A DNA stretch of 9,132 nt from an uncultured Bacillota bacterium (GTDB lineage Bacteria; Bacillota; Clostridia; Peptostreptococcales; Anaerovoracaceae), in contig CAMOZS010000057.1 in assembly GCA_946631075.1 (NCBI GenBank), forward strand, positions 1-9,132, in the 5' to 3' direction. Shown in pieces: positions 1 to 5,202 of the stretch. Made by a program: the position numbers and the translations under genes. The notes beneath the pieces are model-generated. The model worked only from the letters and a program-made list of their open reading frames with translations. It was not told the origin of the DNA and did not search any database. Numbering within the stretch: position 1 is the first letter of the stretch; each line of letters begins with the position of its first letter.

Positions 1-1
1 A

Positions 2-76
2 ATGACAAAAAAGAAAAACCAGCCTCATCGGCCGGTCTTCCTTGTCATCATTATCATCTGTATGGTAGGAGGTTAA
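2..76 (+). CDS. Possible 24-residue membrane peptide, or C-terminal end of an upstream gene
   Basis: A reading frame from an ATG at position 2 ends at TAA 74-76. It encodes a basic N-terminus (MTKKKNQPHR) followed by one hydrophobic stretch (VFLVIIIICM) and Gly-Gly. The pattern fits a tiny single-pass membrane peptide, or the last residues of a longer protein that begins left of the window. The ribosome binding site would lie outside the window, so the start cannot be judged. I do not recognise a family. It could also be chance. Confidence 0.25.
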   Translation: MTKKKNQPHRPVFLVIIIICMVGG

Positions 77-283
77 TCCTGAAACTATTTGGCTGCGGGC
101 GCTGTGGTGTGTGTTGGGGAATGAGAAGAAGAAGTGTTTGTGGTGTGAAGCTCCCGCAGTATTCAGTTTCTCAGAAGGTTGTGTTCCCTTCTGTGATTGT
201 ATGATAGCAAGGCAATATGCCGTTTTTGAGAAGAGAATGTGGAGATTAGGTGAAGGTTGGCCGGCCAGCCTTTGCATAGATTG
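77..283. other. Region before the phosphatase gene with no convincing gene
   Basis: This stretch is G/T-rich on the + strand. It contains an AGGAGG at 67-72 followed six bases later by CTG (79-81) in a 41-codon Cys-rich frame (FGCGRCGVCWG near its start, stop 202-204). A CTG start is rare and the frame resembles no family I know. A TATGAT at 200-205 could be a -10 for the phosphatase gene, but no good -35 lies 16-18 bp upstream. A 10-bp palindrome TGGCCGGCCA lies at 258-267, about 30 bp before the phosphatase start. I see no RNA gene. Confidence 0.4.
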
Positions 284-296
284 AGAAAGGAGCCGG

Positions 297-1637
297 ATGG
301 GTACAGTATTTGTGAGATTAGCCGGCACGGTGTCGGTGCTGATCGTCGTGGCTTTTATCATCGGCGGCAGCGATATATTGATCAGACTGCATGAGAAAAG
401 GCACAGCTGGAAGAGCATGATCGTGTTCGGCCTGGCGGGCGGCGTTTTTGGCATATACGGAAATCTGGCAGGGATGACCATCAACGGGGCGGTCGTCTCC
501 GTCCGGGATATCGGGCCCATGATGGCCGGGATGATGAGCGGACCGGCAGCGGGACTGATCGCCGGGATCATCGCCGGGGCCCACCGCCTGTATCTGGGCG
601 GGATCACGGCCCAGGCCTGCATCGTGGCGACTTGCCTGATCGGAGTGATCTGCGGACTGCTGAGCATGGTCTTCAAAGATAAAGTCCTTCAGCCCAAGTG
701 GGCCTATGTGATCGGAATGGTCATGGAGAGCATGCACCTTTGCATAGTGATGATCATGGTCAGGCCAATTTCCACCGCCTGGGGGATCGTCTCAGAGATC
801 GCCATTCCCTTCATCGTCATCAACGGGGCCGGGATCGGCATACTGATGATCATCATCCGAAGGATCGCCGAACACCGCGTCGCCGAGGCGGAGCGGAACC
901 GGCTCAAGTCGGAGCTTGAGCTTGCGGCCAGGATCCAGCAGTCCCAGCTGCCCCTGATCACCGATAAGTTCCCGGGCAGGGACGAGATCAGCCTTGCGGC
1001 CAGCATGCAGCCCGCCAAGGAAGTAGGCGGTGACTTCTATGACTTCTTCTTCCTGGACCCGGACCACTTCGCCATGGTCATCGCGGACGTGTCCGGCAAG
1101 GGGATCCCGGCGGCTTTGTTCATGATCCGGAGCAAGCAGACCATACATACCTGCGTCCACGATGAGCCGGACCTGGCAAAAGCCATCATCAAGGCCAACG
1201 ACAGCCTTTGCGAGAACAATGAGGAAGAACTGTTCGTGACCGCCTGGGTGGGGGTCCTGGAGATCTCCACGGGCAGTCTGCGCTACGTCAGCGCCGGCCA
1301 TAATCCCCCGGTCCTGGTCGCCGGCAGGCAGGCCGTCTATATCAAAGGCAGGTCAGGCCTTGTTCTGGGCGGAATGGAAGGGGCCCGCTACAAAGAGGGG
1401 ACCATGGAAGTGATGCCGGGAAACAAGCTTTTCCTGTATACGGACGGTGTGACCGAAGCGGAGAATGAGAGCCACGATCAGTATGGAGAGAAAAAGCTGC
1501 AGAATTGTCTTAAGGAAGCGGCCGGCCAGACCGTGGACCAGGTCCTGGAGACCGTGAAGGCGGATATCGTAAAACACGCGGCCGGGGCGGATCAGTTCGA
1601 TGATATGACCATGATATGCCTGGAGCTGAAAGGATAA
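297..1637 (+). CDS. Membrane-anchored PP2C/SpoIIE-type serine phosphatase with LytS-like 5TM sensor
   Basis: A 446-residue inner-membrane protein predicted to dephosphorylate serine/threonine, in this family often an anti-sigma-factor antagonist. Residues about 10-190 form a polytopic domain resembling the 5TM LytS/YhcK input domain, with its hallmark NGAVVSVRDIGPMMAG (63-78) and a following GP-rich segment. A signalling helix (about 190-218, AEHRVAEAERNRLKSELELA) leads into the SpoIIE/PP2C catalytic domain. Motifs are GGDFYDFF (metal ligand D246), ADVSGKGIPAAL (D264), YTDGVTEAEN (D383) and FDDMTM (D435/D436), so it should be active. The start is the ATG preceded by AAAGGAG at 286-292. No anti-sigma kinase or antagonist gene adjoins it, so the substrate is unknown. 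The input ligand is also unknown. The family call is firm; the target is not. Confidence 0.93.
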   Translation: MGTVFVRLAGTVSVLIVVAFIIGGSDILIRLHEKRHSWKSMIVFGLAGGVFGIYGNLAGMTINGAVVSVRDIGPMMAGMMSGPAAGLIAGIIAGAHRLYLGGITAQACIVATCLIGVICGLLSMVFKDKVLQPKWAYVIGMVMESMHLCIVMIMVRPISTAWGIVSEIAIPFIVINGAGIGILMIIIRRIAEHRVAEAERNRLKSELELAARIQQSQLPLITDKFPGRDEISLAASMQPAKEVGGDFYDFFFLDPDHFAMVIADVSGKGIPAALFMIRSKQTIHTCVHDEPDLAKAIIKANDSLCENNEEELFVTAWVGVLEISTGSLRYVSAGHNPPVLVAGRQAVYIKGRSGLVLGGMEGARYKEGTMEVMPGNKLFLYTDGVTEAENESHDQYGEKKLQNCLKEAAGQTVDQVLETVKADIVKHAAGADQFDDMTMICLELKG

Positions 1638-1651
1638 AAAGAACAGGGTGC

Positions 1652-1669
1652 GGCCTGGCCGGTCAGGCC
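1652..1669. terminator. Weak hairpin between convergent genes
   Basis: GGCCTG at 1652-1657 pairs with CAGGCC at 1664-1669 around a 6-nt loop, in the 32-bp gap between the convergent phosphatase and SMR genes. No T-tract follows on the + strand. On the minus strand a TTCTTTTT run lies about 10 nt beyond the stem. It could weakly terminate the SMR operon, but this is not a textbook terminator. Confidence 0.35.
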
Positions 1670-1990
1670 CTAGCCGAACAGGTTGAGGGTGATGGTGCTG
1701 ATGATGATCAGGATCAGGCCGGCGATGCCGGTCTTGGTGATCTTCTGATGATAGTAAAGGACGCCCACGATGGGGGTGACCACGGTCCCGACCGCTCCCC
1801 AGGTGGCCCAGGCGATGCCAAGGTTCAGGTTGATCAGGCTGCGGCCGAAGGCGGCGAAACAGATGGCATAGAAAATGATGACCAGGATGGTGGGCCTGCG
1901 GACGGTGAAGCCTTTGGTCGCCGGGAGCAGGGATGTGGCCAGAACTTCGAAGGTGATGGCGATGGCCAGGAGGATATAGGAAAGGATCAT
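1670..1990 (-). CDS. Small multidrug resistance (SMR) subunit, downstream partner
   Basis: A 106-residue, four-helix proton-coupled exporter subunit of the SMR family (EmrE/EbrAB/QacE type). It begins MILSYILLAIAITFEVLATS, with the family's essential membrane glutamate at E15. It continues with the characteristic GIAWATWGAVGTV (58-70) and a hydrophobic fourth helix ending TLNLFG. Length matches the usual 105-110. The start is the ATG at 1990-1988, preceded on the minus strand by GAGGAGGAAG. It shares a 4-nt ATGA overlap with the upstream SMR gene, so the two are translationally coupled and probably form an obligate heterodimer like EbrAB or YkkCD. A longer in-frame extension to 2452 exists, but it runs antisense through the partner and is not real. 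The substrate (cationic drugs, guanidinium or polyamines) cannot be told from sequence. Confidence 0.93.
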   Translation of the reverse strand: MILSYILLAIAITFEVLATSLLPATKGFTVRRPTILVIIFYAICFAAFGRSLINLNLGIAWATWGAVGTVVTPIVGVLYYHQKITKTGIAGLILIIISTITLNLFG

Positions 1991-2382
1991 GACTCTTCCT
2001 CCTCTCTGACCTGGGGTTCGTTTGCAGGTTCTTCCTTGGGCGTGCCGAAGCAGTTGAGCAGGAATACCCCGATCACCATGACGGCGATGGAGGCCCAGCC
2101 TTTGCCCGACATTGGCTGGTCGAAGAGCCAGACTCCCATGAGGGTGGCGCCGATGGAGCCCACGGCGGTCCAGGTGGCGTAGGCGACGGCCAGGTTGATC
2201 CGGCTCAGGATCTTGCAGAAAGTGAAGTAGGTGAAGGCATAGAGCAGAATGGTCAGGATGGTGAATCTGAGCACCGTATAACCCGCCGATGCCTCCAGGC
2301 AGGCGGTCCCGATCTGTTCCGCTATGATCGATAATGCCAGGACCGCGTAGGCAGCCCCCTTGCTCAGTTTCCACTCTTTCAT
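1987..2382 (-). CDS. Small multidrug resistance (SMR) subunit, upstream partner with acidic tail
   Basis: A 131-residue SMR transporter subunit, first gene of the two-gene operon. Four membrane helices are evident. The conserved TM1 glutamate is E22 in SIIAEQIGTACLEAS, and the signature AVAYATWTAVGSIGATLMGV and a C-terminal VFLLNCFG are both present. It is longer than the usual 105-110 because of a few extra N-terminal residues (KEWKLSK) and a roughly 18-residue acidic soluble tail (TPKEEPANEPQVREEEES). The only plausible start is the ATG at 2382-2380. It has no Shine-Dalgarno, and a strong promoter -10 lies 8 nt upstream, suggesting a leaderless mRNA. The pair with one longer member matches heterodimeric SMR systems. 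Opposite membrane insertion of the two subunits is an inference from that family. Confidence 0.92.
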   Translation of the reverse strand: MKEWKLSKGAAYAVLALSIIAEQIGTACLEASAGYTVLRFTILTILLYAFTYFTFCKILSRINLAVAYATWTAVGSIGATLMGVWLFDQPMSGKGWASIAVMVIGVFLLNCFGTPKEEPANEPQVREEEES

Positions 2383-2390
2383 AGTTCTGG

Positions 2391-2419
2391 ATTTTAGCAG
2401 ACTTGGATTTGTTTATCAA
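2391..2419 (-). promoter_or_regulatory. Near-consensus sigma-70-type promoter of the SMR operon
   Basis: On the minus strand, TTGATA (2419-2414) and TAAAAT (2396-2391) are separated by exactly 17 bp. Transcription should begin near 2384, which is 2-3 nt before the ATG at 2382. That leaves essentially no 5' leader and no room for a ribosome binding site. Confidence 0.75.
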
Positions 2420-2444
2420 CAGGGCAGGGGAAAAAGCGTATAAT
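2416..2444 (+). promoter_or_regulatory. Promoter of the BI-1/DsrE gene pair
   Basis: A perfect TATAAT lies at 2439-2444, with a weaker TCAACA (4 of 6 matches) at 2416-2421 and a 17-bp spacer. The -35 overlaps that of the divergent SMR promoter, so RNA polymerase binding at the two is probably mutually exclusive. The expected start near 2451 leaves a short leader with GGGAG at 2461-2465 as ribosome binding site. Confidence 0.7.
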
Positions 2445-2472
2445 AGAGACAAAATCGAAAGGGAGAAAGACT

Positions 2473-3153
2473 ATGGAATTACTCGACAACACCAGATATA
2501 AACAGCAAAGGCTGATGCCCCTGGTCAGCGGGGAGAGGCTACTGAGCCGCAGGACCTACAACCTGCTCATGGCGGGGACCCTCGTGTGGGGCTTCATCGT
2601 CGATGTCATCGTGTGCATGTTCACCTATGATATCTACAGCAGGATCAGTCCCATCGCCCTGATCGTCCTCTATCTGGCGGTATCCATCATATCCATCATC
2701 GTGATCCACCGGTCCGACAGCGCGGTCATCAGTTTCGCCGCCTTCACGGCCCTGGCCGCGGTCATGGGGATCCTCCTGTCGGGGATCATTTCCTCCTACA
2801 CGGCCGACTCGGTCTTCAACGCCTTCATCCACACGGGCATCGTCTGCCTGATCATCGGATTCCTGGCCACCAGCTTTCCCGGATTTTTCCTGAAGCTGGG
2901 CAAGGGCCTTTTCATCGTATTCCTGGTGGTCTTCGCGGTCGAGATCGTACTGCTCCTCATCTTCCACAATATTCCCGAGATCACTTCCATCGCCATGGTC
3001 CTGATCTTCAGCGGGTATTTCGGATACGACCTGGTCAAGGCCCAGCAGTATGTGCCCACGGCGGACAACGCGGTGGACAGCGCCGCGGATATCTATATCG
3101 ACGTGATCAATCTCTTCATCCGTCTTCTGGCTATCTTCGGAAGCAGAGACTGA
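2473..3153 (+). CDS. Bax inhibitor-1 / YetJ-family membrane protein
   Basis: A 226-residue polytopic membrane protein of the BI-1-like (UPF0005/TMBIM) family, whose bacterial member YetJ is a pH-sensitive calcium leak channel. A cytoplasmic N-terminus of about 25 residues precedes roughly seven hydrophobic segments between residues 30 and 222. Two family aspartates are visible: D186 in GYFGYDLVKAQQY and D210 in DIYIDVINLFIRLLAIFG. Their 24-residue spacing agrees, as I recall it, with the paired aspartates D171 and D195 of the YetJ pH latch, so channel function is plausible. The C-terminal DxYxDxINLF..LLxIFG signature is typical. The ATG follows GGGAG at 2461-2465 by 7 nt. The DsrE-like gene starts 35 bp downstream and is probably co-transcribed. 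Confidence 0.88.
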   Translation: MELLDNTRYKQQRLMPLVSGERLLSRRTYNLLMAGTLVWGFIVDVIVCMFTYDIYSRISPIALIVLYLAVSIISIIVIHRSDSAVISFAAFTALAAVMGILLSGIISSYTADSVFNAFIHTGIVCLIIGFLATSFPGFFLKLGKGLFIVFLVVFAVEIVLLLIFHNIPEITSIAMVLIFSGYFGYDLVKAQQYVPTADNAVDSAADIYIDVINLFIRLLAIFGSRD

Positions 3154-3188
3154 TCGGCTGATCGGCTGGTCGGAAAGGAGTCATTCCA

Positions 3189-3554
3189 ATGTCATTTCAG
3201 AATATCGAAGAAGTTACGGACCGCCACCTCCACATCCTCTGGACCAACGCGGATCCGGTAAGCTCGGAGCACATGGTCCTCATGTACGCCAGGAACGCCT
3301 TGCTCAACGGCTGGTGGGACAAGGTCACCGTCATCATCTGGGGTGCGCCCCAAAGGCTGGCTGTATCGAATGAAGCGGTCCGTGTGAAGATGGACGTGGC
3401 CCGGCAGGCCGGGGTGGAATTCACTGCCTGCACCAGCTGCGCCATGAACCTGGGACTTGCAGAAAAGCTGGAGGAGGACGGGATCGAAGTGATCCGGTGG
3501 GGGGAGAAGCTGTCTCTTCTCATGCAGAATGGCAAACATGTGCTGACGGTCTAG
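3189..3554 (+). CDS. DsrE/DsrF-like family small protein
   Basis: A 121-residue soluble protein with the DsrE-like alpha/beta fold pattern. It has an initial strand LHILWTN, a helix carrying SSEHMVLMYARNALLNGWWD, a strand KVTVIIWGAPQRL, then VEFTACTSCAMNLGL and IEVIRWGEKLSLLMQNG. The CTSCA motif (C81 and C84) sits where family members often carry redox-active or sulfur-carrying cysteines; family roles include sulfur relay. The function here is unknown. The length fits standalone members. The ATG is preceded by AAAGGAG at 3174-3180 with 8-nt spacing. It lies 35 bp after the BI-1-like gene and is followed by an intrinsic terminator, so it ends that operon. Confidence 0.85.
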   Translation: MSFQNIEEVTDRHLHILWTNADPVSSEHMVLMYARNALLNGWWDKVTVIIWGAPQRLAVSNEAVRVKMDVARQAGVEFTACTSCAMNLGLAEKLEEDGIEVIRWGEKLSLLMQNGKHVLTV

Positions 3555-3568
3555 GGCCGAAAGCATGG

Positions 3569-3591
3569 CCGGCCGGCGAGCAGCCGGCCGG
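3569..3591. repeat. Perfect 9-bp GC inverted repeat
   Basis: CCGGCCGGC (3569-3577) and GCCGGCCGG (3583-3591) flank a 5-nt loop in the gap after the DsrE-like gene. No T-tract adjoins it on either side. It probably adds stability ahead of the true terminator at 3598, or slows antisense transcription from the regulator gene. Confidence 0.6.
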
Positions 3592-3597
3592 GAAGGG

Positions 3598-3623
3598 GAC
3601 CGGCCCGGGGCCGGTCATTTTTT
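3598..3623 (+). terminator. Intrinsic terminator after the BI-1/DsrE pair
   Basis: GACCGGC (3598-3604) pairs perfectly with GCCGGTC (3610-3616) around a 5-nt loop. After one A comes a run of six T (3618-3623). This is a textbook rho-independent terminator on the + strand. Its right arm and T-tract lie inside the last codons of the convergent regulator gene, whose stop codon is at 3617-3615. Confidence 0.85.
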
Positions 3624-4982
3624 GTACTTGTTCAGGATCCGTGATACGGTCGACTGGTTGACCCCCAGGGCCTCGGCCGTCTTGTGGGTCGTCTTGTAAA
3701 CTTCAAAAGCCCGCTTCACCAGCTGTTCCTCCAGCTGGTGTTTTGCTTCCTTGAGAGGAATGATGTCCTCGCAGTAGACACTGCCTTTGTTCTCGTCGCT
3801 CTCCTGGCCTCCGTGGAGGACCTCGTAAATGGTCTCGCCCAGGATCACCGGTCCGTCGGACATGATGTAGGCGCTCTCGATGGTCTGGTCAAGCTCGATC
3901 AGGTTGCCGGGCCAGGTGTGGGAGGTCAGCTTGCCCATGGCGTCTCTGCTGAGGATCTTCTTGGTCTTGTATTTGTTGTTGTACCTGGAAATGTACTGGT
4001 TGGCCAGGTAGGGGATGTCCTTGATCCGGTTGCGCAGGGGCGGGATGCTGATGGGGACCGTCGCCAGCCGGTAGTACAGGGACTTCATGAACATGCCGGT
4101 CTCGCTGAGGGAGTGGAGGTCCATGCCGGTCATGGCTACGATCCGGGCGGTGGAAGAGATCTCGTGGCTTCCTCCTGCCCGCTTGAACTTGCCGGTGTCG
4201 ATGTATTCAAACAGTTTGGACTGGACCCGCAGGGGCATGTAGCTGATGTTGTTCAGGGCCAGGGTCCCCCGGTCGGCGAAATCCAGCTTGCCCTGGCGGA
4301 TGGACCGGGTCTTGCCGTCGCTGGTCTCGATCTCCTGGCCGAAGATCTCCCGCTCCAGGAAGTCCGAGTCGTCGCTTGTGCAGTTGACCACGATGAAGGG
4401 CTCTTCGCTGCGGCGGCCGGAGAAGTGGATGTAGCGGGCGGCCACGTGCTTGCCGGTTCCGGATTCTCCGGAGATCAGGACCGGGATATCCATGGAGGAG
4501 ACCCGCTCCAGGGTCGCCCGGACCTTGACGCTGGCCGGGTCGACGGTCTCGAAATCGATGTTTCTGGACAGCTCTCTTTTGAGAGTCTGGATCTCCTGCT
4601 GCTGCTGGTGGAGGGTCTCCAGAAGGTCATTGACCGCTTCGATGTCCTGGGAAGTGGTGAAGACCATGGAGATATCGCCCTTGTCATCGAACATGGGCAC
4701 TCCAGTGGCGATGATCTGCTTGCCGTTCTTCAGGTGCTGCAAAACACTGACCGTCTTTTTTTCCTTCAGGACCCGGAGTGTGCTGCTCTCCTCGAAATAG
4801 CCTTCGTTGAGCAGGTCCCGGACGTTCCGCCCGATGATGTTGTCTACGTCCAGTTCGTTGATCTCGATGGATTCCGGATTGACGAAGAGAACGTTGCCTT
4901 CGCCGTCGCTGACGAAGATCTCGACCCCCAGATTCTCTACGATGGTCTTGTAAATGTTCGAATCGATTTCCTGTTTCTTCAT
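3615..4982 (-). CDS. PAS / degenerate AAA+ / TyrR-type HTH transcriptional regulator
   Basis: A 455-residue regulator with sigma-54-activator architecture. Residues about 8-115 form a PAS sensor (IVENLGVEIFVSDGEGNVLFVN). A Gln-rich coiled linker (118-142) precedes an AAA+ domain (about 145-385) and a C-terminal Fis/TyrR-like HTH (KTAEALGVNQSTVSRILNKY, 434-453). Walker A is intact (GESGTGK, 172-178). Where the family has TLFLDEI it has TLALNNI (240-246), so both Walker B acids are Asn. The GAFTGA loop is absent (about 219-228 reads IETSDGKTRS). The first candidate Arg finger is Met (GMFMKSLYYRL), and the sensor II Arg of NVREL is Ile (NLIEL). It therefore probably does not drive sigma-54 open-complex formation and acts more like TyrR. 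The start has AAAGGAGGT 6-8 nt upstream. It is divergent from the CoA-transferase, its likely target. Confidence 0.9.
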   Translation of the reverse strand: MKKQEIDSNIYKTIVENLGVEIFVSDGEGNVLFVNPESIEINELDVDNIIGRNVRDLLNEGYFEESSTLRVLKEKKTVSVLQHLKNGKQIIATGVPMFDDKGDISMVFTTSQDIEAVNDLLETLHQQQQEIQTLKRELSRNIDFETVDPASVKVRATLERVSSMDIPVLISGESGTGKHVAARYIHFSGRRSEEPFIVVNCTSDDSDFLEREIFGQEIETSDGKTRSIRQGKLDFADRGTLALNNISYMPLRVQSKLFEYIDTGKFKRAGGSHEISSTARIVAMTGMDLHSLSETGMFMKSLYYRLATVPISIPPLRNRIKDIPYLANQYISRYNNKYKTKKILSRDAMGKLTSHTWPGNLIELDQTIESAYIMSDGPVILGETIYEVLHGGQESDENKGSVYCEDIIPLKEAKHQLEEQLVKRAFEVYKTTHKTAEALGVNQSTVSRILNKYKK

Positions 4983-5004
4983 GGCGGTGACCTCCTTTGG
5001 GTCT

Positions 5005-5034
5005 ATTATACAGGGAAAGGGGACAGAATGCCAG
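5005..5034 (-). promoter_or_regulatory. Likely promoter of the PAS regulator
   Basis: On the minus strand a perfect TATAAT lies at 5010-5005, with a weak CTGGCA (4 of 6) at 5034-5029 and an 18-bp spacer. The ribosome binding site AAAGGAGGT follows just before the ATG at 4982. A weak -35 with a perfect -10 suits autoregulation from the ATGCA cluster next to it. Confidence 0.55.
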
Positions 5035-5046
5035 TAAATATGCGAT

Positions 5047-5076
5047 TATGCATTGCGAAAAATGCACGAATGCATA
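5047..5076. promoter_or_regulatory. Candidate operator: ATGCA dyad cluster between regulator and CoA-transferase
   Basis: TATGCATT (5047-5054) and AATGCATA (5069-5076) form a perfect 8-bp inverted repeat 14 bp apart. A third ATGCA at 5062-5066 lies between them, giving also TGCAT-N8-ATGCA. The cluster sits in the AT-rich 220-bp divergent intergenic region, where an HTH regulator of this type would bind. Its assignment to the adjacent regulator is inference from position. Confidence 0.5.
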
Positions 5077-5102
5077 GTTTGCCCAGCTTTTGTATGAATT
5101 CC

Positions 5103-5133
5103 TGTACATTTTACCGGTGCAATGTATTAGAAT
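5103..5133 (+). promoter_or_regulatory. Possible activator-dependent promoter of the CoA-transferase
   Basis: TAGAAT at 5128-5133 matches a -10 in five of six bases. The only -35-like hexamer, TGTACA at 5103-5108, is 19 bp away and weak. I found no GG-N10-GC sigma-54 signature in this spacer. A good -10 with a poor -35 would fit dependence on an activator bound upstream. Confidence 0.35.
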
Positions 5134-5202
5134 GCGAAACAAGAAATGGAAAACCCACGGAAGCTTTGATCAAGAAGCGGAATTACCGGAGGAGGTAAAA
5201 GG

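Noticed and set aside
258..267. TGGCCGGCCA palindrome before the phosphatase gene as an operator
   Set aside because: Similar GGCCGG strings recur at 1656 and 3569 in this GC-rich DNA, and no matching regulator is nearby. It is too weak to call a site.
1616..2182. A 188-codon + frame across the SMR genes
   Set aside because: The Asp/Gly-rich product has no family resemblance and runs opposite two well-supported SMR genes.
2383..2472. Guanidine (ykkC or mini-ykkC) riboswitch controlling the SMR pair
   Set aside because: The spacer is 90 bp, and the promoter places the transcript start at the start codon, so there is no leader RNA. No tandem ACGR-loop hairpins were seen.
3151..3172. Short direct repeat of GATCGGCTG between the BI-1 and DsrE-like genes
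   Set aside because: There are only two and a half copies of a 9-bp unit, without flanking signals. This is probably simple slippage in the intergenic spacer.
3684..5198. A 504-codon open frame on + opposite the PAS regulator
   Set aside because: It is antisense to a gene with clear PAS, AAA+ and HTH motifs. The product is a Gly/Asp/Val/Leu-rich sequence without domains, typical of a complement frame in GC-rich DNA, and the start lacks a ribosome binding site.
4983..5202. Sigma-54 promoter for the CoA-transferase
   Set aside because: No TGGCAC-N5-TTGCA or GG-N10-GC pair was found on the + strand, and the neighbouring regulator lacks the GAFTGA loop needed to engage sigma-54.
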